A stretch of 64,000 nucleotides of DNA, taken from NCBI GenBank assembly GCA_039105265.1, contig JAPFFF010000001.1:5828001-5892000 (forward strand). The letters run 5' to 3'. Source of the DNA: Tritrichomonas musculus (lineage: Eukaryota > Parabasalia > Tritrichomonadida > Tritrichomonadidae). This document shows positions 1-10,811 of the stretch, piece after piece (positions within the stretch are counted from its first letter, which is position 1; the number at the start of each line of letters is the position of its first letter). The position numbers and the translations under genes are program-made. The notes under the pieces were generated by a model, which saw nothing but the letters and a program-made list of their open reading frames with translations, had not been told where the DNA came from and made no database searches.

Positions 1-69
1 ATTCGGATACATTAGATGAAAGATCTTTCAAAAGCTTTTTAGGAAGAAAACTAGTTAAAAAAAAAAATG

Positions 70-141
70 TGCGTTGCCCGGGAATCGAACCCGGATCTCA
101 AGCTTGGAAGGCTCACATGATAACCACTACACTAGCAACGC
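70..141 (-). tRNA. tRNA-Gly (UCC anticodon)
   Basis: Read on the minus strand, the 72 nt fold as a cloverleaf. The 7-bp acceptor stem pairs GCGTTGC with GCAACGC. The T-arm holds GGTTCGAATCC and the anticodon loop is CTTCCAA, giving anticodon UCC (Gly, GGA codons). The A-box region is TAGTGTAGTGG. CCA is not encoded, as expected in a eukaryote, and there is no intron. A T-run lies just downstream on the sense strand (plus-strand A-run at about 58-67), suitable for Pol III termination. Confidence 0.95.
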
Positions 142-1179
142 CTGTGTTTTTCTTTTTAAATTCATATTAGTAATTTATATTGACATAAATTTATATTGAC
201 AGAAAATTTAATTCAAATTAATTCTTTATATATTAGTAATAAAATTATCATAATTAATATACATAAAATTAATCATAAATATTTGTATATTTATTTTCCA
301 AAAATGTCTATCAGGAGTCGAGATTTCCCTTTTAAAATTCACAGACTCTGTTTAATCAAATTTTTCTCAATTTTTATCATAAAGTTGTTATTCGAGTACC
401 AATTTATAATATTTTTTCAGATTTTTTGATTTTTATCATTAAATAATAGTTAAGAAGTATGCATAAAATATAATAGCTTACTCAATAGAAATATTTGTTT
501 ATCATATATCAACAATTTTAAAAATACATTCTTGGTATGTTAATATTCGTTAATTAGATTTTATTTCTATTTCTACAGCGAAGAATTCAAATTTAATTAA
601 ATAACATTTCAAATTATATAAAAATTTTAAATATATATGTATTTACATATATTAGATAGTTCTCTCATTGCTAATGGAATCATAATGATGACTTTTGGCC
701 TGATAAATAAAAGCTCCTCTATAATTGGGCCTGATACTAAATATTTGTTATTGACAACTAAAAATGAGAATTATCTAAAATATAATCATTGAGGTTTTTT
801 CATCATTGGAATCAGTGTCAATTAGATGAATAAACATTTGGGATTTAAACTTTAACAAATAAAAGAAGCTAATACAACAGTAATAACAAATGTCTTATTT
901 ACAATTCAGAATCGAATTTTCAGTTAGAATTTGGAATTATCAGACCAACTCACATTTAACTAAAGAGAACTATATTTTTTTATTTAATATGTAAATAATT
1001 GCAAATAATTTGTAATCAAAATATGAGCAGTTTCTTTAATTTTATAAAGTTTTATTTGCACAAAAAAAAATTATTTTAAAAAAGATATTTAAATTGCAAA
1101 TACTTTTTGTAATCAATAAAAAAAATTATTTCAAAAAAATGGCAAATTGAAACAAAATAAATTTTTTTGTGAAAAAATT

Positions 1180-1286
1180 AATTTCTTTCAATGAAACCAC
1201 TTTTTGAATAAAAATAACAAGCAAAAAAATGTAAAAAACTTTTTATGAGAAAAAAGTTATTCAAAAAGTGTTAATTGAAAGGAATT
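1180..1286. mobile_element. tiny TIR element (MITE-like), copy 1
   Basis: About 30-bp terminal inverted repeats face each other. The left end begins AATTTCTTTCAAT and continues to CACTTTTTGAATAA. The reverse complement of the right end begins AATTCCTTTCAAT and continues to CACTTTTTGAATAA. The body is only 107 bp and has no coding capacity. The right end abuts a perfect palindrome. Copies or partial copies occur at 13,238 and 51,562 in this window. The family is unknown to me; a non-autonomous DNA transposon is the simplest reading. Confidence 0.55.
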
Positions 1287-1345
1287 CGAGTTTATTCGGA
1301 TCTACTTTTTGAGCGAAGCTCAAAAAGTAGATCCGAATAAACTCG
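1287..1345. repeat. perfect 28-bp-arm palindrome beside TIR element
   Basis: Two 28-nt arms are exactly complementary around a GAA loop, and the inner part is CTACTTTTTGAGC/GCTCAAAAAGTAG. It starts immediately after the right terminal repeat of the small element. A second palindrome with different outer arms but the same inner core lies at 13,753-13,809 in the same position relative to its element. Confidence 0.85.
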
Positions 1346-2106
1346 TAAATTTTTCAAAAGATGACAACTTTTTTTCAAATGTAATTCTTTTTGGCCAAAA
1401 AGTTATTATCTGAAAAAACTCAATATAATTGAATTATTAGTATTATTTCTAATAAATACATTTAATGCAAAATATCGTTTGAATTTTAAAATTTAAAATA
1501 ATTTTGATAAGTCTCTAATGTTGATTGAAATGAATTATTTCAATTTTTTGAGCATTTTTTATTTTTTCACAAAATGAAAGAATTATAAAATTTATCAGAA
1601 ATATTTTGGTCCATATGCTCGGACTTCAAAGATTCTTTCAATTGCTTATGACTGTTTTTTTTTTTTTTTCATTATTAAAAACATTCAAATATAATTTACT
1701 CATATTGGTTACTATTTTTCTAATTAAGTAAACAAAAAAAAAAAAATAAAATAAAATAAAATAAACAAATAAACTATAAAATATATGTCTAAAATGAGTT
1801 CTTTTATGAGATATTAATATAAATAAATTGACTATGTTTGTTAGGTCCATGCCAAGTCCATGTCCACGAAAAGTCCATGAAAAGTGCATTTGTCCCGGAC
1901 TTTTAACAAGTCTAATGTTTTCAGAAAATGCAAATATTCTATTTTGAAGATAAGAAATCAGAAATCAGCCAAATATCAATTATTTGATACTTAGATTATT
2001 CTCAATTGTCATTACAAATATTTTTAAAAAAAGTTTCCCACACATCGAATCAACAAGAAATAAAAAAAAAATATAATAAAAGTAATTACTGAATTTTTGT
2101 CAAATT

Positions 2107-4455
2107 TTATTTTGTAAAGCAAGTAACTCTATCAGTAAATGCGCCATATCCCATTCTTAAATCAGGTGGCACTATTGCATAGTATAAGTTATAGCATGAT
2201 CCAAAACAATAGTCACCAATATAATCCACTGAAAAAGGAATTTCAACCGACGTTAATCTTATGCATCTACTGAAAGCATTATCACCGATATTTTTTACTT
2301 TTGATGTTTCTCTGAAATAAATCTGCTTTAAGTATTGGCAGTTAGTAAATGCTTCTGATTGAATATCAACGACACTGTATGGAATTTCGATGAAATCCAA
2401 TGGACAATTTGCAAATGCTTTTTTTTGGATAGTTTCAATTGTGCTCGGAATTTCAATGCTTTCCAAACTGCAACAATCTTCAAAAAGACTGGAACTTATT
2501 GTCTTTAATGAAGCAGGCAATGAAACTACTTTAAGTTTTGAGCATTTTTGAAAGCATCTTTCTCCAAGTTCTTTTACAGGAAACGGGATTTTTATTTCGG
2601 TAAGTTCTGAGCAGGATTTAAATGCATCAGATTGAATTATGATCAATGATGATGGCAAATTAATACTTTTCAATGATGTGCAATCCTCAAATGCATTATA
2701 TCCAATTATATTGATTGAGTCTGGAAGAGTCACTCTTTCTAATTTTGAGCATGAACAGAAGCAACAATTGCCTATTATATTTATCGGTGATTCAACGACA
2801 GCTTCGATAACGTTTTTGTTGCCTTGGAGAATATTATTCATTTCAGTTATACAAACAGAAATTGAAAAATTAATGTTGATGCAATCTTTCTTGCTCTTTT
2901 CATTTATGTTGTCGATAAATGCGTTGATTTTTTGAAATGTTTCTGATGGATACTGAATTTTGAATATGACACTTTTGATCTTTGTGATTATATTGATGAA
3001 ATCATCTGAATCAAAAGAATTCTTAGTGATTAATAATGCAATTGCATCTAATGTTAGAATAAGATCAGTTTTGTCTTCTTCGATTTTTGTTAAGAGTTGT
3101 TGATTGTCATTTTCATTTGAAAATAATTTAATGAAACTTTGGTCATTTGGTTCTAAATTCAGCATATAAAGTAAAAGAGCATTTAAATTGGTTAGAAATT
3201 GACTTATTTTTTGGTCTTTTGAATTTGTGATATAATCATCTAAAATCATTTGCTGCATTTTCACAGGAAAACTATTAAAAGCTGCAATTGAAACTGTATC
3301 TTTCATTATTTTATTTTGATATTGAAGATTGTTCAAAAGTTCATTGTTGCCATTTTTCGAGATTTCAATTTGTTCATTTAATTGGTCAGTCAATTTTTGT
3401 TTTTCTTTTTGGAGATCAAAAACATGTCTTTCTAATGATTGATTTTTTTCTTCATAAATTTCATTCTTTTTGATAAGTATTTCTTCAAAAGGACTTGATT
3501 CTTTAGCTATTTCGTCAATATAGTCATTAAATTGATCAATATCAATATCATCAAGGAGATAATTATCTTCAGAAACTTTTTCATCATTTGAGTTTTGGTT
3601 GTTATTTGATAATTTTTTGTAAATTTCATTGAATGTTGGCCTTTCATCTGGATTATTCGACCAACATTGTTCAATTAAATTCTGAATTGATCTTTTAATT
3701 GGAGATTTAAATTTTGGACGTAAATTTTCATTGGCAACTTTATTTTTGAATTCATATTCTTTGATTGTGCCATTTTCTAAGTCAGGATAAGCAACTGAAT
3801 CTGTAACAATTTCGTACATTAAAATTCCAAATGAATAAACGTCTGCTTTTCTATCGTAGAGGCAATCTTTTATGACTTCTGGTGCCATGTAAGAAAATGT
3901 TCCACCATTTTGAGATTGACTTTTTGAATGTCCAATATCAAACATTTTTGACATTCCAAAATCTGTTATTAAAGGATGATAATTATCACCAATCAAAATG
4001 TTTCCTGCTTTTATGTCTCTATGCATGATATTGCGATCATGTAAATATTTCATGCCTCTTGCAATTCCAACCAAAATTATCTGTCGTGTTGTGTTCGTGT
4101 AATCTTTTGGACAGATTCCTTGGCCGATTTGAAGAAGAATATCGAGAAAGGATCCCTTATTTGCAAGATCCATTATTATTGTAATATTGTTTTCTTCTAA
4201 AAAATCTTGTAATGAAAAGCCAATAAGCTTGATTATTGTCGGATGATTGGCATGCATCATGATTCCTATTTCACGATCAATCATTTTCTTACATTGTTCT
4301 TCATCATCTCCGCAATCAATGACTTTCGCCGCAAAAAGCTTGCCTGTCTCTTTTTCTTCAATTGAATAAATTGTCCCGAATCCTCCTTTGTTGATTCTTT
4401 TGCCTTTCTTGAATCTTTTCAAGTCAATTTGATAGTTAATATAAGAACCATTCAT
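2107..4455 (-). CDS. protein kinase fused to BspA-type leucine-rich repeats
   Basis: This is a 782-aa protein with a full kinase domain at residues about 10-285: glycine-rich loop GKRINKGGFGTIY, lysine in FAAKVID, HRDIKAGN catalytic loop, TDFGMSK, and SYMAPEV activation segment. An ATP-dependent Ser/Thr or dual-specificity kinase is therefore expected to be active. A coiled coil follows (about 335-375), then a helical region of unknown function, then BspA-type LRRs (about 545-775) with repeated AF..C..L..I.IP units. BspA repeats are greatly expanded in trichomonads, usually on surface proteins, but there is no signal peptide here, so this one is probably cytosolic with the LRR as a partner-binding module. 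The ATG at 4455 sits just before the kinase domain. Its natural target is unknown. Confidence 0.9.
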   Translation of the reverse strand: MNGSYINYQIDLKRFKKGKRINKGGFGTIYSIEEKETGKLFAAKVIDCGDDEEQCKKMIDREIGIMMHANHPTIIKLIGFSLQDFLEENNITIIMDLANKGSFLDILLQIGQGICPKDYTNTTRQIILVGIARGMKYLHDRNIMHRDIKAGNILIGDNYHPLITDFGMSKMFDIGHSKSQSQNGGTFSYMAPEVIKDCLYDRKADVYSFGILMYEIVTDSVAYPDLENGTIKEYEFKNKVANENLRPKFKSPIKRSIQNLIEQCWSNNPDERPTFNEIYKKLSNNNQNSNDEKVSEDNYLLDDIDIDQFNDYIDEIAKESSPFEEILIKKNEIYEEKNQSLERHVFDLQKEKQKLTDQLNEQIEISKNGNNELLNNLQYQNKIMKDTVSIAAFNSFPVKMQQMILDDYITNSKDQKISQFLTNLNALLLYMLNLEPNDQSFIKLFSNENDNQQLLTKIEEDKTDLILTLDAIALLITKNSFDSDDFINIITKIKSVIFKIQYPSETFQKINAFIDNINEKSKKDCININFSISVCITEMNNILQGNKNVIEAVVESPINIIGNCCFCSCSKLERVTLPDSINIIGYNAFEDCTSLKSINLPSSLIIIQSDAFKSCSELTEIKIPFPVKELGERCFQKCSKLKVVSLPASLKTISSSLFEDCCSLESIEIPSTIETIQKKAFANCPLDFIEIPYSVVDIQSEAFTNCQYLKQIYFRETSKVKNIGDNAFSRCIRLTSVEIPFSVDYIGDYCFGSCYNLYYAIVPPDLRMGYGAFTDRVTCFTK

Positions 4456-5250
4456 TTGAATAAATAAATAATTTTTTTAAAAGCTAATAGAAAAAAACAT
4501 TTTTATCAAAAAGTTTATAGACAAATAATTTTTTTTTATCAAAAAGTTTATAGACAATTTTTTTTAATCAATTGACATCAAAATTTTTAATTGAAAGTTT
4601 GAATCAAATCAATTGGCATCAAAAATTCACAATCCCTATTTTTTTTTCGTCCCTCTCAAAGGATCGATATCAAAAATTAATAAAAAAAATCGATTATCAA
4701 TATTGGAATTCCAATAATAAAAGCTGATTCTTTTACATAATATGTTAGAATATATTTATTTTATGCCATTAAAATACTATTCTTAATTTTTTTTTAGCTA
4801 TTAATTTCGATTAATCAAGATTCGATATCAAAAGAATTTTTTTTCGTATCACATTTCATATTTGATAATCAAATTCATCAATTAAAAGTTCCAATCGATA
4901 GCATTTTATTATCGATTATCTGAGTTAAAAAAAGTGTCAAGCCTGATAATTGATATCAGAATAGCAAGACTAAAATAATTATAATAATTATTCATATTCC
5001 AGCTTAATTCACAGAGTTGTATTTTTGATTATACTGAGCTCATAAATAATGTGTGTCCTGTATATCAAATGCATATCTATTTTTAATATATTTATATATT
5101 TGTGAAAACTCACTGAATTTTTTAATTCAATTTGGAATTTATACACTTGAAAAGAAAAAGACAAAAAAAAATGATTATACTCTTACTTATAGCATCAAAA
5201 ATATTTTAATTAAATTTTTTATTCTAAAGAATCCTATTATATTGCGATTT
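4456..5250. other. AT-rich interval with short direct repeats
   Basis: No gene is supported. At about 4505-4560 a roughly 34-nt unit containing ATCAAAAAGTTTATAGACAA occurs twice in tandem. Between 4560 and 4930 several degenerate 'ATCAATTGGCATCAAAAATT' and 'ATCGATTATC' words recur. These look like decayed repeats rather than a coding signal. Confidence 0.5.
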
Positions 5251-5665
5251 TTAGACAAGAAAATTATGTTTCATAATATTTACTAGCCCACTCCTAATCT
5301 CTTCTTCTTCCCTTTTCTCTTCTTTTTGTTTTTCTTCTTCTTTTTCAATTTTTTCCATTTCCCTTCTATATTTATCTTCAATTTCTGCAGAATATTCAAG
5401 AGGTAGGAAATCAATTTCATATCTGAAAGTTCCAACTTCTTCTTTATTATCGTTGTAAATTGGGCCATCGTAATCAATATGATCGCCGATTTGTCCAATA
5501 GGAATCTCCATCACAGATGTAATGTATTAACTTTTAGGGTACAAATGTTGAGACGCAATCCACATTTTTATTTTCTTGTCTCATCTTGTTAGAGTAAAAT
5601 CGAATTCTTCATCCCAATATGGATTATATCGATCAATAAGGGTACTTACTTTTTGAGTAATCTTC
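5251..5665 (-). pseudogene. C2-domain protein remnant
   Basis: On the minus strand at about 5600-5660 the words LIDRYNPYWDEEFDF can be read, which match the core strand of calcium/lipid-binding C2 domains (NPxWxExFxF). About 90 nt further on, an open frame from the ATG at 5511 to 5251 reads IPIGQIGDHIDYDGP, then a GTFRYEIDFLPLEY strand, and then an acidic EEKQKEEKREEEE tail, again typical of trichomonad C2 proteins. The linking sequence has stops and a frame change, and the N-terminal strands are absent. I read this as a broken host gene. A short separate protein starting at 5511 is possible but would be only half a C2 fold. Confidence 0.55.
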
Positions 5666-6243
5666 TCTTTGATCGTTAGTCCACATTAAAACTTCTTCTC
5701 TAATCAATAACTTTATATAAATAAATATTTATTAATTATTTTTAAAAAATATGGTAATGCACTTAAAAATTGCACGTAAAACTTCTTAGTATAAGCAAAA
5801 TTATTGAAAAATGGGCAAAAAATATTGATAAGAATTTTTTAGTTTGACCTTAATAGTCAATAAATTTTCGCCTTGAATAAAAACTTTCAAACTTTTTGAT
5901 TAGAGAAGAAGTTTTAATTCTTTTTTTCTTATCTAAAATAAGATAATATATAAATTCAATTATTTAATCAATTATATCTTTATATTATAGACATATAAAT
6001 TAAGTTTGCTAATATAAATAATAGATTTTTAACAGAATAATATTGATTTAAAATTGAATGATAATTTTTCAAAGTATTGAATATTTGAAAAAAAAAAAAA
6101 AAAAATGTCAATAAAACAGATATTTCTCGTTAATTTATAAATATTAATGATATTTTATGATATAAAAGTTTATATTAATATTACATAATAGATAAAATGA
6201 AAATAAGAAAAAAAAATCAAAATGATATTATAAAATATAAAGT

Positions 6244-6417
6244 TATCATCAAACTGGTCAATACAAACTTGAAAAAGCTTTATTTAGATATGACATCGAA
6301 TCCAGTTATCTTTATTTAGATAAATATGGATGCTTTTTAGGTCGTGCTTTGATTCAATTCAGAACTCCATCAGATGTCCTGCAAACAAAGGCGCAACTCT
6401 ACAAATTTTTGGTTTGA
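6244..6417 (+). pseudogene. RRM-like RNA-binding protein fragment
   Basis: The frame reads through about 57 codons including the words YLYLDKYGCFLGRALIQF and TPSDVLQ. These resemble the RNP-1 region of an RNA recognition motif (K-G-x-[GA]-[FY]-[AGL]-[FYL]-[VI]-x-[FY]). The sequence is richer in G and C than its flanks, as coding DNA is here. The N-terminal beta-alpha half and a start codon are missing, and the frame closes at 6417, while coding-like texture continues in other frames to about 6560. It looks like a truncated, frame-broken copy of a host gene. The family call rests on a short motif. Confidence 0.35.
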
Positions 6418-6559
6418 GATCACCAAACTTCGGACTTTTTTGTTCAATCACATAATATTCAATGATTGTACAAAACTTGAAGATGGATGGTCCAATGGAG
6501 CAAGAAACTTGAGTCGTATCGAAGTTGAGTCAAGAAATTTCCGGTGTTGGAAGAAAAAA

Positions 6560-7545
6560 ATATATTTTTTGTATTATTATAATAAATAATCTACATTATA
6601 AAATTTTCATTTGAATCGTATATAGATGTAAAAAAGATTTATGGACTTGATTTGGTTAGATAGGTCTAGTACCAATTTCAAATATTTGATGAAAAATAGA
6701 ATAGGTATTATTTGTTCATTAAACGAAATAAATCAGCAGATTACTATAGTTATAATGGGGGATTTTGAATCATTAATATTTAATATTTCTCTCCAAAAAA
6801 AATTATAAAATTTGATTTTGAAAATAAGAAATTCAAAACTTTTCCAGTAGAAGTAAATTAAGAGGAAGGTAAAGTTTCATGAACTAGGAATTTAAAATAA
6901 ACCAAATTTCATCAAACTCAATTTCTTTCACTCACATAAAATTAGCGATTCTTTTGCCCAAATGGGCAAATAATTGCTATTGAAATTCTTTGCCTAATAT
7001 ACCCACACCCACATCCATAGTTATATTCATTATTGTTCATCAATTAATAATTTTTCCTTGTAAATAAAGCTAAATTCAAAATGCTTGCCTTTGTATTCTT
7101 TTTTTTTTTTTTTTTTTTTTTTTTTTCTTTCTTTCTTTCAATTTTTCATTTATATCATTCAAAAAGTTATGAATTTTTTGATGATTGATGTTTTTTTATG
7201 TTTTAATTTATCAGAATAAAAACTCCGAATATAGAACATGATTTTGGTTATAAATGAATTCAAGATAAATTTGTTTTTGGATATATCAAAAATTGAATAT
7301 AGAAAGAAAATTTGAATTTATTTTGAAAAAGTGGGGTAATTGAATATAAGTAATAATAATTGTATGGAAGCTGGTCTCAATTTTTAAATAGTAGATTCAA
7401 AATAATCATATAAAAAAATTCCTTTATATTTTGATTTTGTTTTTCTACAAAGAGATTTTTTGATTCTATAGTATTTAACAAACAAAATGTATATTTTAAA
7501 TAAGGAATTTTATATAATTTAATTAATTAAAGTGATATTTTTCTT
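6560..7545. other. gene-poor interval with long T-run
   Basis: No supported gene. It contains a T homopolymer of about 30 bases near 7098-7127 followed by (CTTT)n, and otherwise an A/T-rich background. Confidence 0.5.
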
Positions 7546-8919
7546 TTATTCATCTGAGGAATTGTTGACTTTATTCTTCTTTTTCTTAACAACTACCACA
7601 ACTATGATAATTACGACGACAACAACTACAACAACTCCAACGACAACTCCTACAATAAGACCAACATTTGTCTTTTTCTTTTTCTCTTCTTCAGCTTTAG
7701 GTTTGTACACGTATTGTTCTTGTACTTCGACATTTAAATCTCCTGCTTTGGAAGAATCAACTTTATAAGCATTTTTATCTGTTGTTACTACAACTTTTGG
7801 CTTTGAAGATTGCCCTTCCCAGCCTGTTGCTGTTATAGAAATGGTTTTTTTCTCAGTTGTGTCCAATATTTTTGATCCTGAAGGAACATAAAAATTACCA
7901 AGTACTGATACATTAACATCTTTGACACTAGCCAACACATCTGAATCATCACGATATATATCAATGTTTAATGATACAACGATGATTCCAAAACTCTTCG
8001 CTGAAGTATATGGAACATTAATATACAAATTGCTATAATATCCTGAATATGTAGATTTGAAATATGTTCTCCATTGTTCTTTCCAGTATGAAACCCTATA
8101 ATAGGTTTCTGCAGAATCATAGTTAGTATTGATATTTAAAAGATATAAAGTGTATTGATTTACATCAACATTTTCAATATTTAAAGAATTATGAGATTGT
8201 TTGTCAACAAGCAAATATGTTGATTTGATTTTTTTTGATTCTGAATCAAATGTGCATGCAATAAAAGATGAATAAAAGCAATCTAGATCACTTTTGACGA
8301 TTTTAACATTGCAGTTTGCAACATAAAGAAATGGTATTTTGCTTTTAATACCTCCCACAATTGGCAATGATAATAAAGCTTTAGTATTTTTGTTTTTCTT
8401 TGGGAATAATGTTTGTATAAATTTCTGAGTATCTCTCAAATCTCCATTTTCATTTAAAAACTTGGTTAATTTTCTAATCATTCTTTTTTCATTCTTTCTT
8501 TCCTCATTTTGTTTGTCTTCTTTTGATAAGATCTTTGAGTATGATGAAGTGCATGCCAAGTAAACAACCATGCTACCTTTCAAAATGTTAAGATCAATTT
8601 CTTTTTCTGGGGTAAATCTGGATATTGTTACTAAAAGTAAATCAGTATCTGAAGCAATATTTTGTAAATCATTGTCCAGTCTTTTTCCATTAGAATAAGA
8701 ATAATCAAGCATACTATACATCATTTCACAAATATTTTGTGGTGTCGTCTCTTTGCATTCTTCAATATTTTCTTTTTTCCTATCTTCATCTTCTTTTTGC
8801 ATTTTACTAATTTCTTCATCTGAATAGTCTCCATAGATCCACAAAAATTTGAGTTTGGGGACAGCTTGTTGAGGGTCAATAGACTTGCCTAAAAGTAAAA
8901 AAAGAAACCAAATAAGCAT
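7546..8919 (-). CDS. type I membrane (surface) protein, unknown family
   Basis: This is a 457-aa protein. The N-terminus MLIWFLFLLLG is a short signal peptide, and the middle about 390 residues are a hydrophilic, probably extracellular region rich in Tyr, Ser, Asp and Lys. A charged EEEKKKK stretch precedes a single membrane span near residues 420-445 made almost wholly of Val and Ile (GLIVGVVVGVVVVVVVVIII). A short basic KKKKNK cytoplasmic tail with SSDE ends it. The topology is that of a surface receptor or adhesin-like protein in the plasma membrane. I recognise no catalytic motif or named domain, so function is not assigned. The ATG at 8919 is chosen because it starts the signal peptide. 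Confidence 0.75.
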   Translation of the reverse strand: MLIWFLFLLLGKSIDPQQAVPKLKFLWIYGDYSDEEISKMQKEDEDRKKENIEECKETTPQNICEMMYSMLDYSYSNGKRLDNDLQNIASDTDLLLVTISRFTPEKEIDLNILKGSMVVYLACTSSYSKILSKEDKQNEERKNEKRMIRKLTKFLNENGDLRDTQKFIQTLFPKKNKNTKALLSLPIVGGIKSKIPFLYVANCNVKIVKSDLDCFYSSFIACTFDSESKKIKSTYLLVDKQSHNSLNIENVDVNQYTLYLLNINTNYDSAETYYRVSYWKEQWRTYFKSTYSGYYSNLYINVPYTSAKSFGIIVVSLNIDIYRDDSDVLASVKDVNVSVLGNFYVPSGSKILDTTEKKTISITATGWEGQSSKPKVVVTTDKNAYKVDSSKAGDLNVEVQEQYVYKPKAEEEKKKKTNVGLIVGVVVGVVVVVVVVIIIVVVVVKKKKNKVNNSSDE

Positions 8920-9879
8920 TCCTTTAATTAGTTTAAAAGAAAAAATGAGGTGAAAGTATAATTTTATAAGCCGTTTCTTTGTAAATCTCAGATAAATTCA
9001 ATTTTTTTAAGACATTTATGAATAAAAACTAAAATATTTTAAAGAATTGATTCAAAATATAGAATTTTTTAAAAGAATATTTGTTTATTAATTTGAATAC
9101 TTTTCTTTTGAAAAAAAATATTTTTTATCAAATTTAAGATTTAAGATTTAAAAATTATAAGAATTTCTGTGAGTATTATCAAAAAGGTTTGATAGAAATT
9201 GAATATGTCTGAAAATTATTAATAAAATAACGAAAAAATACTAATAATTCAATTAAATACTTTTTTGCCTAAATGATTTACATTTATAATAAAGTTGTCA
9301 TCATTTGAAAAAAAAAAAATAATGTTTTCACAAAAAAAAAATTATTTTGTTGATAGATATCTATCATTGATATCAAGGCAAAAAAATTGAGAGAAAAGGA
9401 TATTTGCAACGTTTTTAATAATATTTTTGAGAATATGTGTACAATGTGTTAATTATTCATTTAATTAGTCAAGTAGCATTGATATTATGAATATTTTATT
9501 AAAAATTGACAAACTTGACATCAATCTCATTAAATTGCCCAAAAGTAAAATTTTAAATTTGAACGAAATTTTTTTAAACTATTCAGGTTTGAAATTCATT
9601 TTATCAATATATATTTAGTATTTTATGAGATTTTATTTAATATATATGTATTTAATACTTTTATTCCAACTCTACGAAGATACAGGTAAGTATTTTATAA
9701 AGAGTTCTCAAAAAGTTGATTTTGTATGACCAATATTTTCAATATTTTTTTGGGTTTAAGTTCACCAGAAACTAAAAAAGATATAGAATATCTTTATCAT
9801 ATAAAATTAATAAAAAGTATCCAAGTTTTTCTTCTTGGGTTTTGGACTATTTTGTGAAATATCTTTCTTAATTTTTTTT
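8920..9879. other. AT-rich interval without supported gene
   Basis: No gene-like texture on either strand. It holds A/T runs and scattered short repeats only. Confidence 0.5.
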
Positions 9880-10811
9880 GAGGTGAGACTGCGAAATTTT
9901 AAATGAACTTTTTTAGGAATAGTAATCACCAAAATTAAAAATAAATTAAAAATATAGTATTATGGTGTTGTTACCTTTTCATATCATATACTTTTTTTCA
10001 GATTTAATCAAAAAAAATTGAAATTGTATTGATATTTCAATATGCCATAATTCATATATTCGTCATTATTTTTTCTTTTCAGCCATTAAATTGCTTTTTT
10101 ATATAGATGATCTCTATTTTTTAATAAGAAAGCTATTCAATAAATGAGTTTTTGGTCAAAATTCAAAAAAATATTGTTCAATTTAAAGAGTAATTGTCTT
10201 CTATATTAAAAACCAAAGGGATAACTATAGTTTATCTCTTAACTTATCTGGTGCTGGCAAGGGTATCAAAATATTTTTAAATTTTTTTTTACAATTTTCT
10301 AGGATTGAGGTTTAATATTGAATAAAAATTCTATATACGTTAATGATGTAAACTTCACAAATATTCGAATAATTTCATTTGTTTTTATTTTGGTATCACC
10401 ATCACATTAAGTATTTATTTTAATATTTATCAATAATTTACCAAACGAATAATGCTTATAATATGATGATATTTAGTTAAATCATAAAAATTCATTATTT
10501 GATTTATAATTAAATAATTGATAATTATATTATTTATTATTTTGAGTAATTATATTTACATTTATATATTACATTTATATATTAAATATTGATAATTATA
10601 TTATTTATTATTTTGAGTAATTATAATTTTTTTATTAAGATAAAATTGAAATTATAATAAGATATAAACAATTCAATTTTAAAAAAAGATTTATAGCTAA
10701 AAATCTGAAAAAATTATTAGTGAAATTATCATAAATAGCATTTAATTCTGTAATAGGATAATATATATTAATATTATTAAAAAATACAAGAAAATTTCGC
10801 AGCCTCACCTC
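9880..10811. mobile_element. ~0.93-kb TIR element, non-coding
   Basis: The 21-nt sequence GAGGTGAGACTGCGAAATTT plus T at 9880-9900 is repeated inverted at 10,791-10,811 with one mismatch. T-runs flank both ends and could be a target duplication. The interior has no transposase-like ORF. It includes a 38-nt direct duplication at about 10,516-10,553 and 10,586-10,623. A related end word, GAGGTGCGGAC, occurs singly on the minus strand near 11,266 and 50,575. I read it as a non-autonomous DNA transposon. Confidence 0.5.

Larger units (their letters stand above)
142..2106. other. gene-poor AT-rich interval
   Basis: I see no supported gene here. Open frames in it are short, low in complexity and have no recognisable domain. 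The stretch holds a small inverted-repeat element with an adjoining palindrome (listed separately), several A/T homopolymers and, at about 1840-1905, a cluster of related 'gtccatg' words that look like a short degenerate direct repeat. Confidence 0.6.

Noticed and set aside
196-429. 77-aa plus-strand frame
   Set aside because: Starts without ATG and is Ile/Phe/Lys-rich low-complexity translation of AT-rich DNA.
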